Shown in pieces: positions 31,949 through 39,026 of a DNA stretch of 42,525 bases (positions within the stretch are counted from its first letter, which is position 1; each line of letters opens with the position of its first letter). A program made the position numbers and the translations under genes. Under the pieces are notes generated by a model. It was given only the letters and a program-made list of their open reading frames with translations. It was not told the DNA's origin and searched no databases. Origin of the DNA: Pseudomonas nabeulensis (GTDB lineage: Bacteria; Pseudomonadota; Gammaproteobacteria; Pseudomonadales; Pseudomonadaceae); assembly GCF_004682045.1 (NCBI RefSeq), contig NZ_QUZT01000062.1, positions 1 to 42,525 on the forward strand, written 5' to 3'.

Positions 31949-34375
31949 TTAGAAGTTGTAGGTCACGCCGGTGTACCAGTAGCCGCCGGTGGTGCCGTAG
32001 GGCGAGAAGTTGCCGTAGGGGAAACCGCCCGAGCTGCTGGCCAGGTGGGTGCGTTCCGGGTACTGGTTGAACAGGTTGTTGGCGCCGGCATTCAGGGTGA
32101 TTGCAGGCGTGAGGTGGTAGTCGATATTCAGGTCGGTGATCCACGCCGGCGAGAAGGTGCGGTCGTATTGTTCGGCGGTGCCGTACTGGGTGTATTCGCC
32201 GTAGCGGGTCAGGTTCAGGCCCACTTCGAGTTTTTCATAGGTCCAGGTGGTGCCCAGCAACAGCTTGGATTGCGGCAGGCCGTACTTGAGGTTGCCCTGG
32301 CGCTGACGGTCATAGCCACCGGTTGGGCCGAGGGCTTGCTGGGCCACGCTGGAGGCGTGGATATCGTCGATCTGCGTGGTGTTCCAGTTGAAACCCAGGG
32401 TGTAGCGCAGGTTGCCGTAGGCGCCGATGCTCTGGCGGTAGTCGCCCACCAGGTCGACGCCACGGGTGGTGGTGTCGAGGGCGTTGGTGAAGTACGTGAC
32501 CGCCTGGTTCGGGTTGAGCCCGGCTGCGGCGAGGATCGCGCTGATTTGCGGGGTGCCGCCGAGGTAACCGGTCTGCGCGATACGGTCCTTGATTTTGATC
32601 TGGTAGGCATCAAGGGTAATGCTGGTGGCATCGGTGGGTTGCAGGGTGAGGCCGAGGCCGAAGTTGGTGGACTTCTCAGGTTTGAGCGTGTCGGCGCCGA
32701 GGGCTTTGGCCACTGCGGAGTCCACCGCCACGTTGCGGTAGTCGAACAACTGGCCGTTGACGCTGGTTTGCGAGGTGGAGCTGTAGATCTGCTGGGCCAG
32801 GGATGGTGCGCGGAAGCCGGTGCTGAAGGAACCGCGCACCGCCAGGATCGGCGTCAGTTGGTAGCGGGTGGCGAACTTGCCGTTGGTGGTGGTGCCCGAA
32901 CCGTCGTTGTAATGCTCGTAGCGACCGGCCAGGTCCACGTGCCATTTATCGGTGAGGTCCTGGCCGATCTCGCCGTAGCCGGCCAGGCTGGTGCGGCCTT
33001 TCTCGGCGGCGTCCTCTGGCGTGGTGCCGGCGCCGGAGATGGTGCCCGGTGCGATCAGGCCACCGCTGGCGCCGGTGGTGAAGGGGCCGCTGGCGTAGGA
33101 GGCGTAGTCACCCTTGCCGATCTTGTAGTTCTCGTAGCGCTGTTCCAGGCCCCATGAGATTTGCGTGGGCTTGTGCAGGCCGAGGTCGAAGGCGCGGGTC
33201 AGGTCGAGGTTGTTGGTCCACTGGCTGAAGGTCTTCACGCCGGTGTCCACCGAGGTCGGCGAGTCGGCGCCGTAGCTCAGGTTGTAGGTGTGGCGCAGGG
33301 TGGCTTCGGCATGGTCCTGGCCGTAGGTGCTGGACAGGTCATAGTTCCAGCCGGCGACTTCGCCCTTGCCACCGAAGGCCACCTGGAAGTCATTTTCGAT
33401 AAAGCGCAGGGTGTCTTCCACGCCTTCGGGGAACGGCGTGGCGATACCGTCGAAACTGGCGGGCTGATGGAAGGCCAGGGGTTTTTCCGAGTTGCGTCGG
33501 GTGTAAGTCGAGAACGAATAGAGGGTGAGAGCATCATCCACCGGCAGCTCGGCGTTGTAGCCGAAACTGAAATTGCGCGCCTCGGGCAGGCCGGTGCCGT
33601 AGTAGGTGTGTTCCAGGCTGGTGTTGCCGGCAGAGTCGGTATACGGCGCCTTGTCGGACCGGTCGGAGATCTTCTGTTTCTTCACGTCCAGGGCGAGGTT
33701 GATAAAGCCGTCATTGGGCAGCGCCAGGCCGATATTGCCGGTTTGCCGCGCGGTTTCGCCGTCACCGTTTTCGTAGTTCTGGCCGTAGCTGGTGGACAGG
33801 CTGCCACCGTGGTCGGTCTGCTTGAGCACGATGTTGACCACGCCGCCAATCGCATCCGACCCGTACTGGGCAGAGGCGCCGTCGCGCAGCACTTCGACGT
33901 GATCCACCAGGGCGGTGGGGATCATGTCCAGGTCCACCGGCTGCGAGCCGGAGTTGAGGTAGGTGCCGTTGTTCAGCAGCGCACTGTTGTGGCGGCGCTT
34001 GCCGTTGACCAGCACCAGCACCTGGTCGCCATTGAGGCCGCGCAGGCTGATGGGGCGCACCACCGACGTGGAGCCGAAGCCCGACGATGCCGGCTGGTTC
34101 AGCGACGGCAGCACTTTGCTCAGGGCGCGGGTCAGGTCGCCCTGGCCGGTGGCGAGCAATTGCTTGGACGAGATCACATCCACCGGCGCCGGGCTTTCAG
34201 CGAGGGTGCGCGCCTGGCCACGGTTGCCGATCACCACTACGGTGTCCAGCGGGTTGTCGCTGGCCGGCGCGTCGGCGGCGAGGGTCAGGCCGCTGTAGCT
34301 GGCGGCTTCGCACAGGGCGATAAATAACAGGGTGTGGGCGAAGGCTTGGTGAGGCCTGCGGCGAGAGGCATTCAT
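31949..34375 (-). CDS. TonB-dependent outer-membrane receptor
   Basis: Outer-membrane transporter of 808 aa. I start at ATG 34375 (MNASRRRP) with GGAG 11 nt upstream; a GTG at 34387 overlaps that site. The signal peptide ends near LAADA. A clear TonB box DTVVV precedes the plug (LRGLNGDQVLVLVNGKRRHNSALL, VEVLRDGASAQYGSDAIGGVVNIVL). The barrel follows and ends in NF, the usual C-terminal Phe. It is paralogous to the receptor at 14904-17297, with the same plug motifs in the same order. It is the first gene of a seven-gene operon under a sigma-54 promoter, so it probably imports the compound that the downstream monooxygenases attack. Confidence 0.95.
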   Translation of the reverse strand: MNASRRRPHQAFAHTLLFIALCEAASYSGLTLAADAPASDNPLDTVVVIGNRGQARTLAESPAPVDVISSKQLLATGQGDLTRALSKVLPSLNQPASSGFGSTSVVRPISLRGLNGDQVLVLVNGKRRHNSALLNNGTYLNSGSQPVDLDMIPTALVDHVEVLRDGASAQYGSDAIGGVVNIVLKQTDHGGSLSTSYGQNYENGDGETARQTGNIGLALPNDGFINLALDVKKQKISDRSDKAPYTDSAGNTSLEHTYYGTGLPEARNFSFGYNAELPVDDALTLYSFSTYTRRNSEKPLAFHQPASFDGIATPFPEGVEDTLRFIENDFQVAFGGKGEVAGWNYDLSSTYGQDHAEATLRHTYNLSYGADSPTSVDTGVKTFSQWTNNLDLTRAFDLGLHKPTQISWGLEQRYENYKIGKGDYASYASGPFTTGASGGLIAPGTISGAGTTPEDAAEKGRTSLAGYGEIGQDLTDKWHVDLAGRYEHYNDGSGTTTNGKFATRYQLTPILAVRGSFSTGFRAPSLAQQIYSSTSQTSVNGQLFDYRNVAVDSAVAKALGADTLKPEKSTNFGLGLTLQPTDATSITLDAYQIKIKDRIAQTGYLGGTPQISAILAAAGLNPNQAVTYFTNALDTTTRGVDLVGDYRQSIGAYGNLRYTLGFNWNTTQIDDIHASSVAQQALGPTGGYDRQRQGNLKYGLPQSKLLLGTTWTYEKLEVGLNLTRYGEYTQYGTAEQYDRTFSPAWITDLNIDYHLTPAITLNAGANNLFNQYPERTHLASSSGGFPYGNFSPYGTTGGYWYTGVTYNF

Positions 34376-34438
34376 GATGGGCAACACTCCAGTGGGTAAG
34401 GTGGCTTGTTGGGTTCAAGCTCTGGTGTTGCGGTGAGA

Positions 34439-34453
34439 GCAAGGGCTGTGCCA
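34439..34453 (-). promoter_or_regulatory. Sigma-54 promoter of the receptor/monooxygenase operon
   Basis: On the minus strand the sequence reads TGGCAC-AGCCC-TTGC, an exact match to the -24/-12 consensus with the invariant GG and GC ten bases apart. It lies 63 bp upstream of the receptor ATG and is oriented correctly. Transcription from it needs RpoN and an enhancer-binding activator. Confidence 0.9.
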
Positions 34454-34605
34454 TCTGGAAAAGTTATTTAAAAACAGTGTCTTATTGGTTTGTTGAACGG
34501 TGGGTTGGTGTTTTTCTAACAGGGCGAAGGGCAGGGTGTTGGTTTTTGTGCAGAGGGTTTTCGAGGCGACTGGGTTTTGCGCCGTCAGGCCGGGATAACG
34601 GCGTT

Positions 34606-34620
34606 TGGCACACCCCTTGC
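34606..34620 (+). promoter_or_regulatory. Sigma-54 promoter of the P1 peptidase gene
   Basis: TGGCAC-ACCCC-TTGC, followed by T, is an exact -24/-12 match 41 bp before the ATG at 34662. It is oriented toward the gene and back-to-back with the site at 34439-34453. Confidence 0.9.
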
Positions 34621-34661
34621 TCACCCCACGCCATACCTAAACCCAAGGAAGCTTTTTCTGT

Positions 34662-35657
34662 ATGCCTAGACCCGGCCCGCGCAACGCCCTCACCGATATC
34701 CCAGGCCTTACGGTCGGCCACGCCACGGACCTGCACGTCGACACCGGCGTCACGGTGATCCGCCCCGATGGTTTCTGGACCGCCAGCATCGACATTCGCG
34801 GCGGCGGCCCCGGCGGGCGTGAAACCGCCGCCCTTGAACCGGAAAACATGGTCGGCCAACTCCACGCGCTGGTCTTTGGCGGCGGCTCGGTGTTCGGCCT
34901 GGGCGCGGCGGATGCGGTGGCGGCCAAGCTGTCCCAGGACCAGGTGGGCTTGCACCTCAAGCCTGGTGCGCCGGCTATCCCTATCGTGCCTGCCGCTGTG
35001 TTGCATGACCTGGGCAATGGTGGGGACAAGGACTGGGGCCTGGAACCGCCTTACCGGCGCCTGGGGTTTGAAGCGCTGGCCAATGCCAGTGAAGACTTTG
35101 AACTGGGTTCAGTGGGCGCGGGCCGTGGCGCCATGGCCGGGGTGTTGAAGGGTGGATTGGGCACGGCGTCCCTCGACTTGGGCGATGGGCTGATCGTCGC
35201 CGCATTGGTGGTCGCCAATCCCATTGGCTCGGTGTACATGCCCGATGGCAAAACCTTCTGGGCCTGGCCGTGGGAAGTGGCGGGGGAATTCGGCGGCCAG
35301 CGCCCGCACACCGAGATGGATTGCAGCGACCCGATGCCGGAGCTGTCACGCCTGGACTCCATGGGCCGCTTGCAAGCAGGCGCCAACACTACGTTGGTGG
35401 TGGTCGCCAGCACCGCACGGCTTACTGTGGCCGAGTGCAAACGCGTGGCGATCATGGCCCAGGACGGGATTGCCCGTGCGGTACGCCCGGCGCATTTGCC
35501 GTTTGATGGGGACACGGTGTTCGCGTTGGCCTCGGCAGCGGTGGAACTGACCGATGGGCCACGCCGGCAAGTGGAGATTGGCCGGATTGGCGCGGCGGCG
35601 GCGGATTGCGTGGCGCGGGGGATTGCGCGGGGGGTGTTCAGCGCACGCGGAATTTAA
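34662..35657 (+). CDS. P1-family (DmpA/NylC-type) autoprocessing peptidase
   Basis: N-terminal-nucleophile hydrolase of 331 aa in the peptidase S58 (P1) family. Relatives include the aminopeptidase DmpA, beta-peptidyl aminopeptidases and the nylon-oligomer hydrolase NylC, which cleave amide bonds in unusual peptides. The start is ATG 34662 with AAGGA upstream. Motifs: NALTDIPGLTVGHAT at the N-terminus, VDIRGGGPGGRET-like IDIRGGGPGGRET (about 43-55), LVFGGGSVFGLGAADAV (70-86), and the self-cleavage site ANTTLVVVAST, where cleavage before Thr243 would free the catalytic Thr. The promoter is sigma-54 type and divergent from a monooxygenase operon. The peptidase may release an amine or sulfonate part from an amide-linked substrate; this is inference. 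Confidence 0.92.
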   Translation: MPRPGPRNALTDIPGLTVGHATDLHVDTGVTVIRPDGFWTASIDIRGGGPGGRETAALEPENMVGQLHALVFGGGSVFGLGAADAVAAKLSQDQVGLHLKPGAPAIPIVPAAVLHDLGNGGDKDWGLEPPYRRLGFEALANASEDFELGSVGAGRGAMAGVLKGGLGTASLDLGDGLIVAALVVANPIGSVYMPDGKTFWAWPWEVAGEFGGQRPHTEMDCSDPMPELSRLDSMGRLQAGANTTLVVVASTARLTVAECKRVAIMAQDGIARAVRPAHLPFDGDTVFALASAAVELTDGPRRQVEIGRIGAAAADCVARGIARGVFSARGI

Positions 35658-35673
35658 GTCAAATGCGGTCAAA

Positions 35674-35762
35674 TGTGGGAGGGGGCTTGCCCCCGATGAG
35701 GGAGTGTCAGTCACAGCATTTTTGCTTGACCCACCGCTATCGGGGGCAAGCCCCCTCCCACA
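35674..35762. repeat. Inverted REP pair between convergent genes
   Basis: TGTGGGAGGGGGCTTGCCCC and the complementary arm ending CCCACA at 35762. It lies between the stop of the P1 peptidase and the stop of the minus-strand TPR gene, 16 bp from each. Confidence 0.9.
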
Positions 35763-35778
35763 TTTTGATCTGTGTATG

Positions 35779-37125
35779 TCAGGTAAATCGTGACACTCGC
35801 GCTTTGGCTTTTGCTGCCTGCTCTGGTAGCCCCAGCGCCCCATACACCCGCACCAAACTCCGATTCGTCGGCACATCCCACCCGTCATACCGGCGCCGCA
35901 ACTCCAGCGTTTGCTGTGCGCCAAACCAATCTCCCGCCTGCAACCGCGCATCCAATTCCACCTGGGCAAACAGATCACGCTGGGCATGGCTGCCGCCAAT
36001 TTCATTCAGCCGGGGCAGGGCGATCGTCAGTTGCTCAAGCGCGTGTTGCCACTCCCCTCGGGCATGGGCCAACAAGCCCTTTGCCAACGGCAAGGTGACT
36101 TCACCCCACACCGGCCGCGCCGCAGCACTGTAGGCTTGCAGCGCCGCCAGTAACTCATCCGCTTCCGGCTTGCCGGCCCGTGCCAAGCCGTACAAATACT
36201 GCACGCTGAGAAACGGCTGCACCGTATCGCCAGCTCGCCGTTGCAGATAGGGCGCCAGCGCTTGCCAGCGCTCGCCCACGTCGATGCCGGCCAGTTCCAG
36301 GCGTGCCAGCAACGACACTGCGCCCACCTGATCCTGGGAATACTCCGGCAGGATGCCCCACACGTGCTGGTCGTAGATCTCCAGCACCCGCTGATTCTCC
36401 CCCCGCGCCAGGTAGAACAGCGCCAGGTGCCACCAGTTGTGGGTGTACATAAACGAATTCAAACCCTGCCAATGATGGGCGACGCTTTCCAGAAACGCGG
36501 TGCCTTCCTCGATGCGTCCTTCGGTCAGCATCACATGGGCCAAGGCATGTTGCGCCCACGGCTCCGAGGGTTGCAGGCGCAGGGCTTCACGGGTGCTGGC
36601 TTCGGCTTCTTCCAGCAGATGGCATTGCTCATAGGCGAAGGCCAGCAGGCCGTGGCTGTGGGCGATGTCGGGGGCGCCAGCGGTGGCCTTGAGGCCGATG
36701 CGCAGCAAGGCGGGCCAGTTGCCGCGGTTGAATTCCACGTATTGGTTGAGCTTGGCGGCGAACAGGTCGCGGGGGTACAGGTCGAGGGCGTGTTCGCTGA
36801 GGTGCAGGACTTGATCAAGATCGTCGTTGATCCACGCGTGCAATAGCGACAGATACAACTGGGCGCGCGGATGGTCGCTGTTCACGGCGACCCCGCGCTG
36901 GTGGTATTTCGCGGCCAGGGCCGGGCCTTCGGGGGACTCGATGAACATCAGCAACACACCGGCGAAGGCGTTGGCCAGGGCTGAGTCGGGGTCGGCATCG
37001 GCGGCGGCGAGGATGCCTTCGGCGCGGGGCTGGTAGCCGAGGAAGCCGCCGATGAAATCGTCCAGGCCCTGGCGGGTGGAAGGGTGGGGGGTGTCGATGG
37101 GGTTGCCCAGGTAATCCAGTGGCAT
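35779..37125 (-). CDS. TTC38/StaR-like tetratricopeptide-repeat protein
   Basis: Cytoplasmic protein of 448 aa with no signal peptide, built of TPR-type helical pairs. Landmarks include ALANAFAGVLLMF, ALDLYPRDLFAAKL, EASTREALRLQPSEPWAQHALAH and the HNWWHLALFYL segment that marks the TTC38/StaR-like family found from bacteria to animals. The molecular role of that family is not established. It lies convergent to the P1 peptidase and divergent from the peptide transporter, with its own perfect sigma-54 promoter, so it is probably co-regulated with them. The ribosome site before ATG 37125 is weak (GAGCC). It may be a scaffold or regulator for the pathway enzymes, which is speculation. Confidence 0.85.
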   Translation of the reverse strand: MPLDYLGNPIDTPHPSTRQGLDDFIGGFLGYQPRAEGILAAADADPDSALANAFAGVLLMFIESPEGPALAAKYHQRGVAVNSDHPRAQLYLSLLHAWINDDLDQVLHLSEHALDLYPRDLFAAKLNQYVEFNRGNWPALLRIGLKATAGAPDIAHSHGLLAFAYEQCHLLEEAEASTREALRLQPSEPWAQHALAHVMLTEGRIEEGTAFLESVAHHWQGLNSFMYTHNWWHLALFYLARGENQRVLEIYDQHVWGILPEYSQDQVGAVSLLARLELAGIDVGERWQALAPYLQRRAGDTVQPFLSVQYLYGLARAGKPEADELLAALQAYSAAARPVWGEVTLPLAKGLLAHARGEWQHALEQLTIALPRLNEIGGSHAQRDLFAQVELDARLQAGDWFGAQQTLELRRRYDGWDVPTNRSLVRVYGALGLPEQAAKAKARVSRFT

Positions 37126-37161
37126 GGGTAAAGGCTCGTTCGGTCAGATGGAGATGACAGG

Positions 37162-37176
37162 GCAAACCCTGTGCCA
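37162..37176 (-). promoter_or_regulatory. Sigma-54 promoter of the TPR gene
   Basis: The minus strand reads TGGCAC-AGGGT-TTGC, an exact -24/-12 match about 37 bp upstream of ATG 37125. The predicted start site leaves a leader of only about 25 nt. Confidence 0.85.
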
Positions 37177-37197
37177 TCTGAACACTGGTGATCTCAA

Positions 37198-37286
37198 TGT
37201 GGGAGGGGGCTTGCCCCCGATAGCAATGTGTCAGCTTGCCCATCTGTCTCTGACCCACCGCCATCGGGGGCAAGCCCCCTCCCACA
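37198..37286. repeat. Inverted REP pair inside a promoter region
   Basis: TGTGGGAGGGGGCTTGCCCC and its complement, ending CCCACA at 37286. It lies between two divergent sigma-54 promoters, 21 bp upstream of the TPR-gene promoter. That is an unusual place for a REP doublet, which normally sits after genes. Confidence 0.9.
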
Positions 37287-37390
37287 TTTGAACCAGAGCG
37301 CTGCTGCTTTTTGCACACTCAGCCGCAGCGCTGTGGTTTTTTCATCAGCTTGACGCCCCATAGCACCCACAATCTCGCCTGAAACCCCCA

Positions 37391-37405
37391 TGGCACAGCC
37401 CTTGC
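37391..37405 (+). promoter_or_regulatory. Sigma-54 promoter of the peptide ABC transporter operon
   Basis: TGGCAC-AGCCC-TTGC, followed by A, is an exact -24/-12 match with the same spacer sequence as the receptor-operon promoter at 34439. It lies 37 bp before the ATG at 37443, which has GAGGAG at 37432. Confidence 0.9.
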
Positions 37406-37442
37406 AAAATCCCTCGCAGAACTTTCCATTCGAGGAGCCTCC

Positions 37443-39026
37443 ATGCGCCCATTCTCTTTTCGCCGTGCCCTGTCATCCGTTGGCCTGTGCACCGCGCTGC
37501 TGGCCGGCCAGGCCCTGGCGCAACCCCAGGAGGGCGGGGTGCTCAACCTGGTGGCCCAACCCGAACCGCCGTCGTTGATGCACGGCGTGGTCAGCCATGT
37601 GTCCACTCAATACGTGAGCGGCAAGGTGCTGCAAGGCCTGCTCACCTTTGACACCGACCTCAAACCCAAACCGGTGTTGGCCAAGTCCTGGACCATCTCC
37701 CCGGACGGCCTCACCTACACCTTCGTGCTGCAAGACAACGTGCACTGGCACGACGGCCCGGCGTTCACCGCCGATGACGTGGTGTTCAGCTTCCAGACCT
37801 TCTACCCCGAGGTGGACAAGCGCCTGGGCGGCATCATTGGCGAGTATGTCGACAGCATCACCGCCAACGGCCCGCAGCACGTCGTGTTCAAGCTGAAGAA
37901 GCCCTTCGCCCCTCTGCTTTCGGCCCTCGGCAGCGGCCTGCGCCCGGTGGTGCCCAAGCACCTCTACGAGAACACCGACTACCGCAACAACCCCTACAAC
38001 CTCAAGCCGGTCGGCACCGGACCATTTGTGTTTGTCGAGTGGAAGCGCGGCGCCTATATCAAGCTGGCCAAGAACCCCCACTACTGGAAAAAAGGCCTGC
38101 CGCACCTCGACAGCATCATCTTTCACGTGATCCCCGACGGCTCCTCACGCGCTGCCGCGTTCGAGCGCAATGACGTGCAAGTGCTGCGCAGCGGCGATGC
38201 CGATTACTCCGACCTCAAGCGCCTCACCGCGTTGCCGGATGTGCAGTCGTCGGAGAAGGGCTGGGAGTTGTATTCGGGCCTGGCTTTCCTGCAAATCAAC
38301 ACGCGCAAACCGCCGCTGAACAACCCCAAGGTGCGCCAGGCGATCCTGTATGCGCTGAACCGCCAGTTCGTGGTGGACAACATTTTCTTCGGTTCGGGCA
38401 AGGTGGCTCAGGGGCCATTCGTGTCGACCTCGCCGTACCACGACCCGCAATTGCCGCAGTACGCCTATGACCTGAAAAAGGCCAAGGCGCTGATCGCCGA
38501 GTCCGGCGTGGACGTGGGCGCGGTGCGTATCCGTTTGCTCAACGGCGAAAAGGGCGGCGCCTGGGAACGGTTGGCCGAGTACACCAAGCAGTCCCTGCAA
38601 CCCATGGGTTTCAAGGTGCAAGTGGTGACGTCCGACTCGGCGACCTGGTTCCAGCGCGTGAGCGATTGGGACTTCGACCTGACCTACAACTTCATCTTCC
38701 AGATCGGCGACCCGTACCTGACCAGCGCCTACCTGTTCCGCTCCGACTACATCCTCAAGACTTCGCCGTTCGCCAACGTCAGTGGCTACAACAGCCCCGA
38801 GGCAGATGCGTTGTGGGCCAAGGTCGCCGACACCCCGGAAGGCCCGGCGCGCAAGCAGCTCTACAGCCAGTTGGAGAACGTACTGAACACCGACCTGCCC
38901 ATCGCACCGATCTTTGAAATGCGCTACCCGACGCTGTTCCACAAGCAGGTGAAGAACCTGTTGCAGACCGCCACCAGCCTTAACGAAGACTACGAAAGCG
39001 TCTACCTCGACGCCCCCGCGCCATGA
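37443..39026 (+). CDS. Oligopeptide-type ABC substrate-binding protein
   Basis: Periplasmic solute-binding protein of 527 aa, family 5 (DppA/OppA/NikA type). The start has GAGGAG 5 nt upstream. The signal peptide ends at ALA/QPQEGG (residue 26). The family signature region is visible as LAKSWTISPDGLTYTFVLQDNVHWHDG and FTADDVVFSFQ. Later come YNLKPVGTGPFVFVEWKRGAYIKLAKNPHYWKKG and QAILYALNRQFVVDNIF. It delivers a peptide-like or other large polar ligand to the downstream permeases. The nearby P1 peptidase suggests an amide-containing substrate. It overlaps the permease gene by 4 bp. Confidence 0.94.
   Translation: MRPFSFRRALSSVGLCTALLAGQALAQPQEGGVLNLVAQPEPPSLMHGVVSHVSTQYVSGKVLQGLLTFDTDLKPKPVLAKSWTISPDGLTYTFVLQDNVHWHDGPAFTADDVVFSFQTFYPEVDKRLGGIIGEYVDSITANGPQHVVFKLKKPFAPLLSALGSGLRPVVPKHLYENTDYRNNPYNLKPVGTGPFVFVEWKRGAYIKLAKNPHYWKKGLPHLDSIIFHVIPDGSSRAAAFERNDVQVLRSGDADYSDLKRLTALPDVQSSEKGWELYSGLAFLQINTRKPPLNNPKVRQAILYALNRQFVVDNIFFGSGKVAQGPFVSTSPYHDPQLPQYAYDLKKAKALIAESGVDVGAVRIRLLNGEKGGAWERLAEYTKQSLQPMGFKVQVVTSDSATWFQRVSDWDFDLTYNFIFQIGDPYLTSAYLFRSDYILKTSPFANVSGYNSPEADALWAKVADTPEGPARKQLYSQLENVLNTDLPIAPIFEMRYPTLFHKQVKNLLQTATSLNEDYESVYLDAPAP

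Larger units (their letters stand above)
34376..34661. other. Divergent control region with two sigma-54 promoters
   Basis: A 286-bp gap between the leftward receptor operon and the rightward P1 peptidase gene. A perfect -24/-12 element faces each way (34439-34453 and 34606-34620), leaving about 150 bp between them for shared activator and IHF sites. T-tract segments TTGGTGTTTTTCTAAC (near 34505) and TTGGTTTTTGTGCAG (near 34540) lie in the middle and are candidate activator sites. No REP element interrupts this gap, unlike most others in the window. Confidence 0.7.
37126..37442. other. Divergent control region with two sigma-54 promoters and a REP pair
   Basis: A 317-bp gap between the TPR gene (leftward) and the peptide ABC operon (rightward). 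Perfect -24/-12 elements lie at 37162-37176 (minus) and 37391-37405 (plus). A REP pair occupies 37198-37286, between the promoters. To its right are two related T-tract segments, GCTGCTTTTTGCACACTCAGC without its last base (37303-37322) and GCTGTGGTTTTTTCATCAGC (37330-37349), each bounded by GCTG and CAGC. These are candidate activator sites. Confidence 0.7.

Noticed and set aside
30542..33157. 871-codon open frame on the plus strand
   Set aside because: It lies entirely opposite the monooxygenase and receptor genes, lacks any family motif and is very rich in Val/Gly/Gln. It is the antisense shadow of GC-rich coding DNA.
37390..37578. Short plus-strand frame beginning MAQPLQNPSQ
   Set aside because: Its start codon region coincides with the sigma-54 promoter and the frame runs through the signal peptide region of the binding-protein gene.
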